64,000 nt of DNA from assembly GCA_017616775.1 (NCBI GenBank), contig JAFZXM010000059.1, positions 61,723 through 125,722 on the forward strand, written 5' to 3'. The notes beneath the pieces are model-generated. The model did no database searches. It saw nothing but the letters and a program-made list of their open reading frames with translations, and was not told where the DNA came from. This document shows, piece after piece, positions 50,974-60,920 of the stretch (positions are counted from its first letter, which is position 1; the number at the start of each line of letters is the position of its first letter). Position numbers and translations under genes: made by a program. This stretch comes from Bacteroidales bacterium. Its GTDB lineage: Bacteria > Bacteroidota > Bacteroidia > Bacteroidales > WCHB1-69.

Positions 50974-51873
50974 ATGACAGAACAAACCGAAAAGGATGTA
51001 AAAAAATACAAGAGGCTGTGTATTATACTCGCCATTGTTTCCATTGCACTGGCTATATTATCCATATATTCTCTCACTCATGTCAGAGAATATGTAGTTA
51101 CGGCAGAGCAGGCAGTAAATGCTCAAGATGATTTGCAGGCGGAATTAGATTCCATATTACGCGAATATGAAGCCATTAAGAGTGAATACGGTTCCCTTAA
51201 CGAGCAGCTCACGGCTAAAGACAGTGCCATATTGGCTCAAGCCGATGAAATTCAAAAATTGATAGCTTCGCAGGGAGATTATCGAAGAATAAAGAAAAAA
51301 TTGGAACTTTTGCAAGACCAAGGAAAAGAATATGTCAATTTGTTGGATTCTTTATACAGACAAAACGAGCAGCTTACCAACGAAAATATAGGGTTAAACC
51401 AGGAAATATCCCAATTGCATGAAGAGCGGGAAGGGCTTATTTCCGAAAAAGAACAATTGGAGAACAAAGTAAACGTTGCAGCCCGTTTGAAAGCTTATAA
51501 CGTATCGCTTAGCGGTTATAATTCCAAAAATCAAATCACCAACAAAGCCAGAAGAGTAAAAACTTTACGGGCCAGTTTCACTATCAGTGAAAACCAGTTG
51601 GTGGCTGCAGGAGAAAAAAACATTTATGCCCGCATTTCTTTACCTGACGGACGTGTTTTGGCAATAGGCACAGGCGATGCTTATAGTTTTATCAACGAAG
51701 GCAAACGCTTGCAATATACCATAAAAGAGGTTATCAATTACGAAAACAAAGCCAAAACCATCAATCTTTCGTGGGATTTGCGTGAAGGTGATGCCGCCGT
51801 TGCCGGACAATATCACGTACAACTTTTTACGGATGAAAACTTTATGGGTGAAGCCAGTTTGAATTTAGAATAA
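50974..51873 (+). CDS. Membrane-anchored coiled-coil protein
   Basis: 299 residues. A single membrane segment (about 13-32, LCIILAIVSIALAILSIYSL) with a short cytoplasmic N-terminus, a long coiled coil (about 45-170) and a C-terminal beta-rich domain (about 180-299; FTISENQLVAAGEKNIYARISLPDG, QYHVQLFTDENFMG). I do not recognise a named family. Topology suggests the coil and C-terminal domain face the periplasm. It is followed after 17 nt by trxA, so the two are co-expressed; a role in envelope structure is a guess. Confidence 0.85.
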   Translation: MTEQTEKDVKKYKRLCIILAIVSIALAILSIYSLTHVREYVVTAEQAVNAQDDLQAELDSILREYEAIKSEYGSLNEQLTAKDSAILAQADEIQKLIASQGDYRRIKKKLELLQDQGKEYVNLLDSLYRQNEQLTNENIGLNQEISQLHEEREGLISEKEQLENKVNVAARLKAYNVSLSGYNSKNQITNKARRVKTLRASFTISENQLVAAGEKNIYARISLPDGRVLAIGTGDAYSFINEGKRLQYTIKEVINYENKAKTINLSWDLREGDAAVAGQYHVQLFTDENFMGEASLNLE

Positions 51874-51890
51874 TCAAATATAACAAATAT

Positions 51891-52205
51891 ATGGAAATAG
51901 AAATAACTGATAGCAACTGGGAAAGTGTAATCGCTAATGAACTTCCCGTAATTATTGATTTTTGGGCTACATGGTGCGGCCCTTGCAGAGCAATAGCTCC
52001 CACTTTGGAAGAAATAGCCGCCGAATACGACGGAAAAGTGATAGTCGGAAAAATCAATATAGATGAAAATCCTCAAGTAACCATAAACTTCGGAATTAGA
52101 AATATCCCCACTCTGCTATTCTTCAAAAACGGTGAAATAGTGGATAAACACGTAGGGGCAATTCGTAAAGCCGATTTGGTGGAAAAAATTAACAACCTAT
52201 TATAA
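51891..52205 (+). CDS. trxA: Thioredoxin
   Basis: 104 residues, a single thioredoxin domain with the active site WATWCGPCR (about 24-32), DFW before it, and the cis-Pro loop IRNIPTLLFF. No signal peptide, so it is cytoplasmic. It reduces protein disulfides and can supply electrons to the DsbD-like protein encoded next. Confidence 0.97.
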   Translation: MEIEITDSNWESVIANELPVIIDFWATWCGPCRAIAPTLEEIAAEYDGKVIVGKINIDENPQVTINFGIRNIPTLLFFKNGEIVDKHVGAIRKADLVEKINNLL

Positions 52206-52227
52206 GTTTATTTTTTTATAATAAGAT

Positions 52228-52265
52228 AAAAAAACGAAGAGGGTACCGCCATTCTTCGTTTTTTT
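52228..52265 (+). terminator. Terminator or attenuator between trxA and the dsbD-like gene
   Basis: AAAAAAACGAAGA (52228-52240) pairs with TCTTCGTTTTTTT (52253-52265). No promoter element is visible between it and the dsbD-like ATG at 52287, so partial read-through is possible. Confidence 0.75.
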
Positions 52266-52286
52266 ACATAATCAGCATATAAGAAC

Positions 52287-54344
52287 ATGGCAACAAAAAA
52301 TTTAAAAATCCGGTTTGTTTTAATCGCCGCTGTTTGTTTTTTGACTTATTCAACCCGGGCACAAATAGACGAACCCGTAAAATGGAGCTACAATGTACAA
52401 TACAATAATAACATTGCCACCGTCAATATTATTGCCGATGTGGAAAGCTCCTGGCATTTATATTCCCAATATAATACCGAAGGCATTACCCAACAAACTG
52501 TATTCACTTTTACCCCTTCCGAAAATTACAAACTGATAGGCAAAACCACCGAACCCGGATATACCGAACTCAAAGATGATTTCGGTATAGACAGGTATTT
52601 TGATATGCCCAAAGTGAAATTTTCACAAAAAATAGAAATATTAACCGGCCAAAACTTCACCATTCCGCTATCCATAGACGCCCAAGCCTGCACTGACGGA
52701 AAATGCGTAATGGCAGGAAAAGACCTGAATATCCCCATAAAGGGGGTGGAGCTTGCCAAGGATTCCCAAACAGAGACCGGCACCATAGCAGAGGATATTG
52801 CCGAAGAGGAACAGGAAGCTGATGCGGACAATGTTGCTGAAGAGTATGTTAAACCTGCTTTGGATAACAATGATGCTCAAAACACCACAAAAGACAAATC
52901 CATGGGTTTGGTATTTTTGGTATCACTCCTTGCCGGACTATTGGCTTTGATCACTCCTTGTGTTTTCCCTATGATTCCCATGACCATCAGCTTTTTTATG
53001 AAAGGGCAAAAATCACAACGGCAAGGTATTGAACAAGCAATATTTTTCGGCTTGTCCATTATTTTTATCTTTGCCGTATTGGGTTTAATTCTCACGCTTC
53101 TTTTGGGAAAAGATGCCATGTATATCATCAGCACCCATTGGATTCCCAATTTAATATTCTTCATTATTTTCATGATTTTCGCATTTTCATTCTTTGGCTT
53201 GTTTGAAATCACACTGCCCAGCTCTTGGATCAACACTTCGGACAAACAATCGGAAAAAAGCGGATATATAGGAGCGTTTTTTATCGCACTCACCACTGTT
53301 TTGGTGTCGTTTTCATGCACCGGACCCATACTTGGGGCCGCCTTAATAGAAATGGCCTCCGGCAGCAGCAACAGCATCGTGTTTTTCATTTCCATGCTCG
53401 GTTTTGCCTTGGGTTTTGCCTTGCCGTTTACTTTTTTGGCTATGTTCCCTTCGGTAATAAAAAAAATGAAGTCCGGAGCATGGCTTAATTCCGTGAAGAT
53501 CGTCTTCGGATTTTTGGAAATAGCCTTGGGCTTGAAATTTTTATCCATGGCAGACTTGAGTGCCGGCTGGGGAATATTGGACCGCGAAACCTATCTCGCT
53601 CTTTGGATAGTTACTTTCTCCATGTTAGGATTCTACTTTTTGGGCAAATTACAATTCAAAGGAGACGAGCCTATAGACCATGTAAGCGTTCCGCGCCTGT
53701 TTTTATCGCTTATCACTTTTGCCTTTGTAGTATATATGATACCCGGCTTGTGGGGAGCTCCTTTGAAGGCCATATCGGGCTATATACCGCCTATGACCAC
53801 CCAGGATTTCGATATGGAACGCATAGTGGTGGAAAACAGAGGCGGCCATGCCGGTTTTAACTCTTTGCCCGCCAACAGAAAATATGCCGACCAATTGCAT
53901 CTGCCTACAGGATTTGAAGGATTTTTCGATTTAGAAGAAGCCAAAGCATATGCAAAATCCGTCAATAAACCTATTTTTATAGATTTTACGGGAAAAACAT
54001 GCGCTAATTGCCGGGAAATGGAAAATTATGTGTGGACACACCCCCAAGTAAAAAAACTGTTGCAAGAACAATATGTCATGGTGGCCCTTTATGCTGATGC
54101 AAACACCATTACACTGGATTCCAACGAATGGATAAGCAATGCCGACGGCAGCATAATAAAAACTTTGGGCAAAAAAAATCTGAACTACCAAATGGAACAT
54201 TATAATATGAATGCCCAACCGTTTTATGTGCTCATAGATGCCCAAGGCAATATGCTGACAAAAGAACCCAAATCGTATGACAGAAATGTAAACAATTTTG
54301 TTGCGTTTCTGGAAGAAGGTCTTAACAATTTTAAACAACAATAA
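52287..54344 (+). CDS. dsbD: DsbD-like thiol:disulfide interchange protein
   Basis: 685 residues in the DsbD order. A signal peptide (about 1-27), an N-terminal immunoglobulin-like domain with Cys pair CTDGKC (about 132-137), an acidic linker, a membrane core of about eight segments (about 205-510; LLALITPCVFPMIPMT and SFSCTGPILGA carry the two key Cys), and a C-terminal thioredoxin-like domain with CANC in FTGKTCANCREME (about 570). It moves reducing power from cytoplasmic thioredoxin to the periplasm. Following trxA, it matches that role. Confidence 0.93.
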   Translation: MATKNLKIRFVLIAAVCFLTYSTRAQIDEPVKWSYNVQYNNNIATVNIIADVESSWHLYSQYNTEGITQQTVFTFTPSENYKLIGKTTEPGYTELKDDFGIDRYFDMPKVKFSQKIEILTGQNFTIPLSIDAQACTDGKCVMAGKDLNIPIKGVELAKDSQTETGTIAEDIAEEEQEADADNVAEEYVKPALDNNDAQNTTKDKSMGLVFLVSLLAGLLALITPCVFPMIPMTISFFMKGQKSQRQGIEQAIFFGLSIIFIFAVLGLILTLLLGKDAMYIISTHWIPNLIFFIIFMIFAFSFFGLFEITLPSSWINTSDKQSEKSGYIGAFFIALTTVLVSFSCTGPILGAALIEMASGSSNSIVFFISMLGFALGFALPFTFLAMFPSVIKKMKSGAWLNSVKIVFGFLEIALGLKFLSMADLSAGWGILDRETYLALWIVTFSMLGFYFLGKLQFKGDEPIDHVSVPRLFLSLITFAFVVYMIPGLWGAPLKAISGYIPPMTTQDFDMERIVVENRGGHAGFNSLPANRKYADQLHLPTGFEGFFDLEEAKAYAKSVNKPIFIDFTGKTCANCREMENYVWTHPQVKKLLQEQYVMVALYADANTITLDSNEWISNADGSIIKTLGKKNLNYQMEHYNMNAQPFYVLIDAQGNMLTKEPKSYDRNVNNFVAFLEEGLNNFKQQ

Positions 54345-54365
54345 CACATTGGGGGAGCTCTTGTC

Positions 54366-55850
54366 ATGAAGCACATTATTTTTGATATTATCCGACAGAA
54401 CTTTTTGCAACAAAAAAGAGCAAAAGGATATTATAAAAATACCCTTTTCACCGTGATGACATGGATAGGGGTGCTCTATATGGCAGGAGTGTTGCTCACT
54501 TTCGGATTCTTGCTGGACAATATTCTGGAAGAAATTCATCTCGACCAAAATCCCGTGGAATTAACGGGTAACGTGTTCCTTTATCTCTATTTGGGAGGCA
54601 CGCTGGTCCGTATTGTCATACAACAATTACAACGCATTCAAATTCACACCTATCAACATTTGCCCATAGACCGAAAGACATTGGTGAATTATTTGATTGT
54701 CACGCCGTTACTTCACCCTTTCAATTATTTGCTGTTGTTTATGGCTATTCCCTTTGCCATACAATCGGTGAGTGTGTATTACGGGACGGGGGCTGCCGTT
54801 AATTATGTTTGCTGCATGATATTGATGATATGCTTCAATCATCTTGCGGCAGCATATCTCAAACGCAAACTTTCTTCGGAATGGACAGGCGTATTAATAC
54901 TATCTCTTATTATGGCCGCATTTATCTGCATGGAATTTTTCGGAGGCATTTCCCTGTGCAAAATATCCCGTGCCTGCATGCTGTGGACCATCACTCATTC
55001 TTGGGGCATGCTCATCCCTTTATTGACAGTGGCAATAGCTTATATTGTCAATTATCAATATCTTTTGCGCAATCGCTATGTGGAAAATTGGAATATCGGC
55101 AAAAATCATAAGATAAAAACCTATCGCTTGGAATTTTTGGACCGTTTCGGTTTGATAGGGGATATAATAGGCATGGAAATAAAGCTTTTGCTCCGGCACA
55201 AAAGAAGTAGAAGTTTATTATACATGTCCTTCTTTTTTCTTTTTTTCGGCCTTTTCTATTATTTGGATCCTATATATGCAAACAGTCCGGGATGGCTTTT
55301 CTTTTGCGCCACGTACGTTGTAGGAACATTTATGATTATGTTCGGACAATGGGTGGTTAGTTGGGACAGCTCTCATTTTGAGGGATTAATGACTAACAAT
55401 ATTTCTATTGAAAACTATTTGAAAGCCAACTTATACATCATGCAAATTATGAATGTCTGCTTTTTTATCCTGTCTTCACCCTATTTTATTATAGGTTGGC
55501 ACATAGCGGCCTATCATACGGCAGCATGCCTGTTCAATACGGGGGTACTGTCCTATCTCACTTTATACTATGCCATATATAATTCCAAACGTATAGATTT
55601 AAGAAATAATTCTGCATTTAATTATCAAGGGTTTTCTTTCAAAAACCTTTTCATATTATTACCCCTCTTTTTGCCTGTGATCATAATCACCATTTTGCAT
55701 ATATGGTTGAACACATATGTAATATTGGGTGCTTTTGCCGTGTCGGGCATTATAGGGTTGTGCCTGCAAAAATATTGGCTTAGGCTCTGCATCAACAAGT
55801 TTAATCAAAAAAAATACGCTATATTGGAAGGTTTCCGCCAAAATGAATAA
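54366..55850 (+). CDS. DUF5687 family ABC-transporter permease
   Basis: 494 residues with about 10-12 hydrophobic segments. N-terminal FDIIRQNFLQQKRAKGYYKN and PIDRKTLVNYLIVTPLLHPFNY, plus VSWDSSHFEGLMTNNISIENYLKANLY, fit the Bacteroidota DUF5687 permease family. The ATP-binding gene follows after 7 nt, so they form one transporter. The substrate is unknown. Confidence 0.85.
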   Translation: MKHIIFDIIRQNFLQQKRAKGYYKNTLFTVMTWIGVLYMAGVLLTFGFLLDNILEEIHLDQNPVELTGNVFLYLYLGGTLVRIVIQQLQRIQIHTYQHLPIDRKTLVNYLIVTPLLHPFNYLLLFMAIPFAIQSVSVYYGTGAAVNYVCCMILMICFNHLAAAYLKRKLSSEWTGVLILSLIMAAFICMEFFGGISLCKISRACMLWTITHSWGMLIPLLTVAIAYIVNYQYLLRNRYVENWNIGKNHKIKTYRLEFLDRFGLIGDIIGMEIKLLLRHKRSRSLLYMSFFFLFFGLFYYLDPIYANSPGWLFFCATYVVGTFMIMFGQWVVSWDSSHFEGLMTNNISIENYLKANLYIMQIMNVCFFILSSPYFIIGWHIAAYHTAACLFNTGVLSYLTLYYAIYNSKRIDLRNNSAFNYQGFSFKNLFILLPLFLPVIIITILHIWLNTYVILGAFAVSGIIGLCLQKYWLRLCINKFNQKKYAILEGFRQNE

Positions 55851-55857
55851 ATAAAAT

Positions 55858-56556
55858 ATGATGATAACAGCAAAACATTTAAAGAAAACATACGGAGATA
55901 AAATCGCTTTACATATTGAAGAACTGCATATAGGCGAAGGTGAAAGTTTTGGCCTTGTAGGGAACAACGGTGCAGGAAAAACCACATTTTTCCGGCTTAT
56001 TCTTGATTTAATAAAAGCCACCGAAGGAGAAGTTCTTGTCAACAACACACCCGTTGTGTGCAACGATGAGTGGAAATCGTATGTCGGCTCTTTTTTGGAT
56101 GAAAACTTTTTGATAGACTTTCTTACCGTAAATGAATATTTTCAATTTATAGGCAAACTTCATCGGCTGACGGCTGACCAAATAACGGCATTTACCGATT
56201 CCATGCAGGATTTTTTCAATGGAGAAATCAGCGACACAAAAAAACTGATACGGGACTATTCCAAAGGAAACCAGAAAAAAATAGGCATTGCTGCCGCCCT
56301 TATAGGCAATCCCAAAATTCTTATTCTGGATGAACCTTTTACCGCCCTGGACCCTTCTTCGCAAATACGTCTCAAACGATTTCTCAACGATTTGCAAGTG
56401 CAAAAAAATATCACCCTGCTTGTTTCTTCACACGATTTAAACCATATTACCGAAGTGTGCAAACGTATAGTAATACTCGAAAACGGCCATATAGTAAAAG
56501 ATATTGCCACCAATGAAAACACACTTAAAGAATTGGAAGGTTATTTTGCCGTATAA
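55858..56556 (+). CDS. ABC transporter ATP-binding protein
   Basis: 232 residues with Walker [10 protein letters not shown] (about 35-43), Q-loop region, signature [17 protein letters not shown] (the usual LSGGQ is replaced by YSKGN), Walker B ILILDEPF and an H-loop SSHD. It powers the adjacent DUF5687 permease, probably an exporter. The start ATGATGATA offers two in-frame ATGs; the first is used here. Confidence 0.93.
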   Translation: MMITAKHLKKTYGDKIALHIEELHIGEGESFGLVGNNGAGKTTFFRLILDLIKATEGEVLVNNTPVVCNDEWKSYVGSFLDENFLIDFLTVNEYFQFIGKLHRLTADQITAFTDSMQDFFNGEISDTKKLIRDYSKGNQKKIGIAAALIGNPKILILDEPFTALDPSSQIRLKRFLNDLQVQKNITLLVSSHDLNHITEVCKRIVILENGHIVKDIATNENTLKELEGYFAV

Positions 56557-56567
56557 ACACATCCATT

Positions 56568-57032
56568 ATGAACAAAAAAAATGAAATAGACGCTAAAATA
56601 AAAATCAAATACCGCAAAGCCGAATTTGAATTTTTTCTACTCACACGCTATACTGCAGGCATAGTGCTCACCGGTACGGAAATTAAATCCATACGTGCAG
56701 GCAAAGCCAGTTTTACCGATGCATATTGCAGTTTTATCAATAATGAATTGTGGATGCACAATCTACATATAAGCGAATATATGGAAGGAAGCTACAATAA
56801 TCATATTCCCAAAAGGGACAGAAAACTGTTGCTTACCAAACGTGAATTAAGAAAAATTGCCGTTAAACTGAATGAAAAAGGCACTACGGTTATACCTACC
56901 GTACTATATATCAACGAAAAAGGATTGGCCAAAGTGGAAATTGCACTGGCCAAAGGCAAAAAAATGTACGATAAACGGGAAAGTATAAAAGAAAAAGACA
57001 ATCTCAGGGCATCAAAAAGAAATGAGATGTAA
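56568..57032 (+). CDS. smpB: SsrA-binding protein SmpB
   Basis: SmpB brings tmRNA to stalled ribosomes for trans-translation. The 154 residues show [61 protein letters not shown] and the basic C-terminal tail [16 protein letters not shown]. The ssrA gene is not visible nearby. It starts 11 nt after the ABC gene, so it shares its message. Confidence 0.97.
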   Translation: MNKKNEIDAKIKIKYRKAEFEFFLLTRYTAGIVLTGTEIKSIRAGKASFTDAYCSFINNELWMHNLHISEYMEGSYNNHIPKRDRKLLLTKRELRKIAVKLNEKGTTVIPTVLYINEKGLAKVEIALAKGKKMYDKRESIKEKDNLRASKRNEM

Positions 57033-57089
57033 AAAAACAAATACGCATAATAATTTTCAAATATCACGACTATCCTAAAAAAATAATGT

Positions 57090-57097
57090 TATCTTTG
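57090..57097 (+). promoter_or_regulatory. -7 promoter element of gpsA
   Basis: TATCTTTG, 19 bp before the gpsA ATG. Confidence 0.6.
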
Positions 57098-57116
57098 CAA
57101 AATTGTATCGTAAAAT

Positions 57117-58121
57117 ATGGAACGTTCAAAACAAAAAATAGCAGTTATAGGTGGTGGCAGTTGGGCCACGGCTATAGTCAAAATATTAACCAATAACACC
57201 TCTCCCGTATATTGGTGGGTAAGAGAAACGGAAATTAAAGAAGGTGTGGAACTCAACGGAAGAAATCCGTTGTTTTTGTCGTCGGCATTGCTGAACAATA
57301 AAAAAATACGCATTTCCAACAATTTGCGCAGAGTGGTGTCAAGAGCCAATATCATTATATTAGTAGTGCCTTCGGCATATATTTACAAATCTTTGGAAGT
57401 GCTTACGCCCAAACATTTTAAAAACAAGATAGTGGTATCTGCCGTCAAAGGTATTGTGCCCGAAAAAATGCTCACCGTCACCAAATATATACACTCTCAA
57501 TTTAATGTGGCAGAAGAGAATATGTGTGTGGTTTGCGGTCCTTCCCATGCGGAAGAAATAGCAGCCGAACGGTTAACTTATCTCACCGCAGGTTCTTCCA
57601 ATATTACCCTAGCCAACACCATAGCAGACATATTCCGTTGCAACTATGTGCATATCAACACCTCTTCAGACATGTTGGGAATAGAATTTTCCGTTATTCT
57701 GAAAAATATTTATGCCATAGGAGGCGGTATATTCCGCGGTGCCGGCTATGGAGATAATCTTTTGGCAACATTCAACGCCAATTGTATCAATGAAATGACA
57801 CATTTTCTTAATCAAGTGGTGCCCAATGAACAACGTAATTTTTGTTCTGCACCCTATTTGGGCGATTTTTTGGTAACCTCCTATTCCCAATACAGCCGTA
57901 ACCGCCAATTTGGCATGATGATAGGCCGGGGTTATTCCGTACGCACCGCTCAATTGGAAATGAAAATGATAGCAGAAGGTTACTATGCCGTAAAGTGCAT
58001 ACATGAAATCAGCAAATCGTATGAAGTAACCATTCCCATTATAGAAATGGTTTACCGGATTCTTTACGAAAACAGTTCCATCAAACTGGAATTAATCAAA
58101 ATGCTGGATATTATGAAATAA
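57117..58121 (+). CDS. gpsA: NAD(P)H-dependent glycerol-3-phosphate dehydrogenase
   Basis: Reduces dihydroxyacetone phosphate to glycerol 3-phosphate for phospholipids. The 334 residues include the Rossmann motif AVIGGGSWATAI, VVSAVKGI, VCGPSHAEEIA, the catalytic-Lys region SVILKNIYAIGGGI, and RNRQFGMMIGRGYSV. It converges on the exonuclease gene with 14 bp between stop codons. Confidence 0.96.
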   Translation: MERSKQKIAVIGGGSWATAIVKILTNNTSPVYWWVRETEIKEGVELNGRNPLFLSSALLNNKKIRISNNLRRVVSRANIIILVVPSAYIYKSLEVLTPKHFKNKIVVSAVKGIVPEKMLTVTKYIHSQFNVAEENMCVVCGPSHAEEIAAERLTYLTAGSSNITLANTIADIFRCNYVHINTSSDMLGIEFSVILKNIYAIGGGIFRGAGYGDNLLATFNANCINEMTHFLNQVVPNEQRNFCSAPYLGDFLVTSYSQYSRNRQFGMMIGRGYSVRTAQLEMKMIAEGYYAVKCIHEISKSYEVTIPIIEMVYRILYENSSIKLELIKMLDIMK

Positions 58122-58135
58122 TACTGCCGGTACAC

Positions 58136-58843
58136 CTATTCGTACCGCTGCACATATTCCACCTCATTTTCCGCAATCAAAGGCTTGCCTGTAAAACAAC
58201 GGATAAGTTGTGATATGGTAAGAACATCTTTTTCGCAATAAGTTTTGATTCGCTCCAAATCATGTTGCTGCCAATATACTTCATGCACCCGGCTGCCGTC
58301 AATATCATCTTTGGGCGAAGGTATGTTAAATATTGCCGACAATAATTCCAGCGAAGTATAATGCTTGTAATCTCCGAATTTCCACAATTCCATTGTATCC
58401 AAAAACCGGGTTTCCCATGGTTTTTTCCCTTGTACCTGCAATATCTCCGGAATTTTTATTCCGTTAATCAGCATGCGTCTGCATAAATACGGAAAATCAA
58501 ATTCTTTACCGTTATGCGCGCATAAACGGTATTGCGACTTGGAAAAATCCCTATGCAGCATATTGGCAAAAGCAGTAAGCAGATGTTTTTCTTCATCGCC
58601 ATAAAACGAAGTAATACAAAATTTTTCTCCTTTGCTGTATGCCACTGAAACACATATCACCTTCCCGAATTCGGCATATATTGCCGCCCTGTTATACAAT
58701 GTTTCAGGTGTATCTTCCTCATTTTTGGATATTTGCATGGCTTTTTTATCCCATAAAGCACGCATCCTGGTATTCAGATGCTGATAGCCGGGCTGCTCTC
58801 CGGCTGTTTCTATGTCAATAAATACAATGTCTTTGAATTTCAT
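58136..58843 (-). CDS. Predicted 3'-5' exonuclease, PolB-like
   Basis: 235 residues of the DEDD exonuclease fold: FIDIETAG (first Asp-Glu, about 9-16), HNGKEFDFPYLCRR (second Asp) and a late YCEKDVLTISQL (last Asp). This matches the stand-alone PolB-like exonuclease family. No polymerase domain. It overlaps the preceding gene by 4 nt (ATGA), so it is the second gene of a two-gene operon. Confidence 0.9.
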   Translation of the reverse strand: MKFKDIVFIDIETAGEQPGYQHLNTRMRALWDKKAMQISKNEEDTPETLYNRAAIYAEFGKVICVSVAYSKGEKFCITSFYGDEEKHLLTAFANMLHRDFSKSQYRLCAHNGKEFDFPYLCRRMLINGIKIPEILQVQGKKPWETRFLDTMELWKFGDYKHYTSLELLSAIFNIPSPKDDIDGSRVHEVYWQQHDLERIKTYCEKDVLTISQLIRCFTGKPLIAENEVEYVQRYE

Positions 58844-59286
58844 AATATAGTTGTAATTTTATGTTTGATTTTATTAAATATAAACTCTTCATTCTCCTGT
58901 TTGCCCTGCATCACCGCAAAAATAGGTGCCGCTGCGGATATCACGAAATAATCTTTGCCTGCACATTCCACTTTTCCCATGCCTACAGCAATAAAAAACC
59001 GTTGCTTGTCGGTAATGACTATGGCTCCGTATTCCACCTTTTGCTTGCTGTCTTTGGGTATTTGATACAAAGCTTTTAATGCATTCATGGCCTGCAATTG
59101 CTGCATCTGCAATTGCTCTTTGCTTCGGGTGAGCTTGGTGCGAAACGAATCATATCTGTCTTTATTTTGCCCGTAAGCATTGATTTGCTCCTGTAGTTCG
59201 TTAGCGGCTTTTTCCTTTTCTTCCGCTATTTTTTGTTGCTGCAATATGCATGCCTCTATTAACTGTTCTTTTAAATTGCTATCCAT
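58840..59286 (-). CDS. GreA/GreB-like coiled-coil protein
   Basis: 148 residues. Residues about 1-70 form a coiled coil (IAEEKEKAANELQEQINAYG), and the second half is a small beta domain (YGAIVITDKQRFFIAVGMGKVECAGKDYFVISAAAPIFAVMQGK) resembling the C-terminal domain of Gre transcription factors. Similar Bacteroidota proteins carry misleading names in databases. It may bind RNA polymerase; unproven. It has its own promoter element and shares a message with the exonuclease gene. Confidence 0.75.
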   Translation of the reverse strand: MDSNLKEQLIEACILQQQKIAEEKEKAANELQEQINAYGQNKDRYDSFRTKLTRSKEQLQMQQLQAMNALKALYQIPKDSKQKVEYGAIVITDKQRFFIAVGMGKVECAGKDYFVISAAAPIFAVMQGKQENEEFIFNKIKHKITTIL

Positions 59287-59309
59287 CTTTCTTCATTTTT
59301 TCCAAATAG

Positions 59310-59317
59310 CAAAGATA
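59310..59317 (-). promoter_or_regulatory. -7 promoter element of the Gre-like gene
   Basis: TATCTTTG on the minus strand, 23 bp before the ATG at 59286. Confidence 0.55.
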
Positions 59318-59354
59318 CTCAAAATATCTTATCGGTTTAAATTTTTTATTTATA

Positions 59355-59383
59355 AAAAAGGGGAAGTGTTCTTCCGCTTCCCC
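59355..59383 (-). terminator. Terminator of the purF-like gene
   Basis: GGGGAAG (59360-59366) pairs with CTTCCCC (59377-59383), and the T-run lies on the minus strand at 59355-59359. It is placed about 24 bp after the stop codon. Confidence 0.75.
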
Positions 59384-59406
59384 TGCTAATATATCATATT
59401 TAACCC

Positions 59407-60813
59407 TTATTCTCCAAAACTGGACCCGTCAAAACAATGTGTACATATACGTTCTTTGGGTAAGCCTATGGTTTTGGCTATGGTGGACAAAGTATTGAAT
59501 TTAAGCGTATCAACACCTATATGCTTACGGAGCATTTCTATCATATTAGCATATTCTTTGGTGGTATCATCGCAATAAAGATGCAGATTCTTATTGCTAT
59601 CACCCTCCAATTCTTTTATTACCCTGCGGGTGATGAGCTCCATTTCTGTTTTGGACGCAGAAAAATTCAAATAATTACAACCATACAGCAATGGCGGACA
59701 ACTGATACGGATATGCACCTCTTTTGCACCGTAATCGTATATCATTTTCACATTGTCTTTCAATTGTGTGCCCCTGACTATACTGTCATCGCAAAATACC
59801 ACTCTTTTACCCGCAAGCAATGCCCTGTTGGGCAAAAGTTTCATTTTAGCCACATGCTCCCGCATCACTTGGGAAGAAGGCATAAAACTTCTTGACCATG
59901 TGGGCGTGTATTTTACTATCCCTCTTTGATAAGGAATGCCTTTTCCCATGGCATATCCCAACGCCATGCCTATGCCGGAATCGGGAATGGCAGACACAAA
60001 ATCGGCTTCTATATCGTCGGTTTTTCCCAATTCATAACCGCCTATATAACGTGTGTTCTCCACATTGATATGCTCATACTGCGTTGCAGGAAATCCGTAA
60101 TATATCCACAAGAAAGAACATATCTGCATCTTGCCGTTGGGTGCCGACAACTGTTGGCAACCATAAGGGGAAACCCTTATTATCTCACCCGGACCGACAA
60201 ATTGTTCTATTTCATAATCCATATTTGCAAAGCTATGGCTTTCAAATGCAAGGGCATAACCATTCTGATTTTTTCCTATTACTATGGGCGTACGTCCGTA
60301 ATAATCTCTTGCCGCTATGATCCCGTTATCGGTGAGTATCAATAGGGAACAGGCTCCCTTTACTTTTTTGTAAACATTTTGTATGCCGTCAACAAAATCC
60401 TTTCCTTGGGTAATCATCAAAGCTATCAATTCAGTAGGATTGGTAGTGCCCGAACTCAATTCCGTAAACTGCTGATTAAGAGAAAGACATTCTGCCTCCA
60501 ACTCCGCTATATTATTGATACGGGCCACTGTAACTATTGCAAACCGACCTAAATGCGAATTGACCACTATGGGCTGGGAATCGGTATCACTGATAACACC
60601 TATTCCGCAATTTCCTTTAAACTTCTCCAATTCATCACCGAATTTACTCCGAAAATAAGTGTTTTCTATATTGTGTATGGAACGGTAAAACACTCCGTTT
60701 TCCATAGTAACCATTCCGGCTCTTTTTGTTCCTAAATGTGAGTGATAGTCAATGCCATAAAACAAATCGCCTACGCATGCATGCTTGGATGCAACCCCGA
60801 AAAATCCACCCAT
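59407..60813 (-). CDS. PurF-like amidophosphoribosyltransferase without the N-terminal cysteine
   Basis: 468 residues with both PurF parts: an Ntn glutaminase-type domain (about 1-235) and a phosphoribosyltransferase domain with the PRPP motif VVFCDDSIVRGT (about 330-345). True PurF begins Met-Cys-Gly, where Cys is the nucleophile that releases ammonia from glutamine. Here the start is MGGFFGVASKHACVG, so that Cys is Gly. Glutaminase activity should be lost or changed, while PRPP binding looks intact. I recall similar second PurF-like proteins in other Bacteroidota. An ammonia-dependent or regulatory role is possible. Confidence 0.88.
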   Translation of the reverse strand: MGGFFGVASKHACVGDLFYGIDYHSHLGTKRAGMVTMENGVFYRSIHNIENTYFRSKFGDELEKFKGNCGIGVISDTDSQPIVVNSHLGRFAIVTVARINNIAELEAECLSLNQQFTELSSGTTNPTELIALMITQGKDFVDGIQNVYKKVKGACSLLILTDNGIIAARDYYGRTPIVIGKNQNGYALAFESHSFANMDYEIEQFVGPGEIIRVSPYGCQQLSAPNGKMQICSFLWIYYGFPATQYEHINVENTRYIGGYELGKTDDIEADFVSAIPDSGIGMALGYAMGKGIPYQRGIVKYTPTWSRSFMPSSQVMREHVAKMKLLPNRALLAGKRVVFCDDSIVRGTQLKDNVKMIYDYGAKEVHIRISCPPLLYGCNYLNFSASKTEMELITRRVIKELEGDSNKNLHLYCDDTTKEYANMIEMLRKHIGVDTLKFNTLSTIAKTIGLPKERICTHCFDGSSFGE

Positions 60814-60864
60814 AACCTTGATTGTTAAATATTTATAATAAAAAATTTCATTAAAAAACTATTG

Positions 60865-60872
60865 CAAATGTA
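60865..60872 (-). promoter_or_regulatory. -7 promoter element of the purF-like gene
   Basis: TACATTTG on the minus strand, about 51 bp before the start at 60813. Confidence 0.5.
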
Positions 60873-60920
60873 GCATTTTTTTTTCAAAAACAGCATGCTT
60901 GCTCCAAGTTGAATAAAAAA

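Noticed and set aside
50785..50985. 66-codon minus-strand ORF upstream of the coiled-coil gene
   Set aside because: Its end reads IVGSNPARQ, the usual false peptide from a tRNA T-arm-like sequence; it also covers the promoter of the opposite strand.
52877..53548. 223-codon minus-strand frame inside the dsbD-like gene
   Set aside because: Shadow of the membrane core of the DsbD-like protein; no signal of its own.
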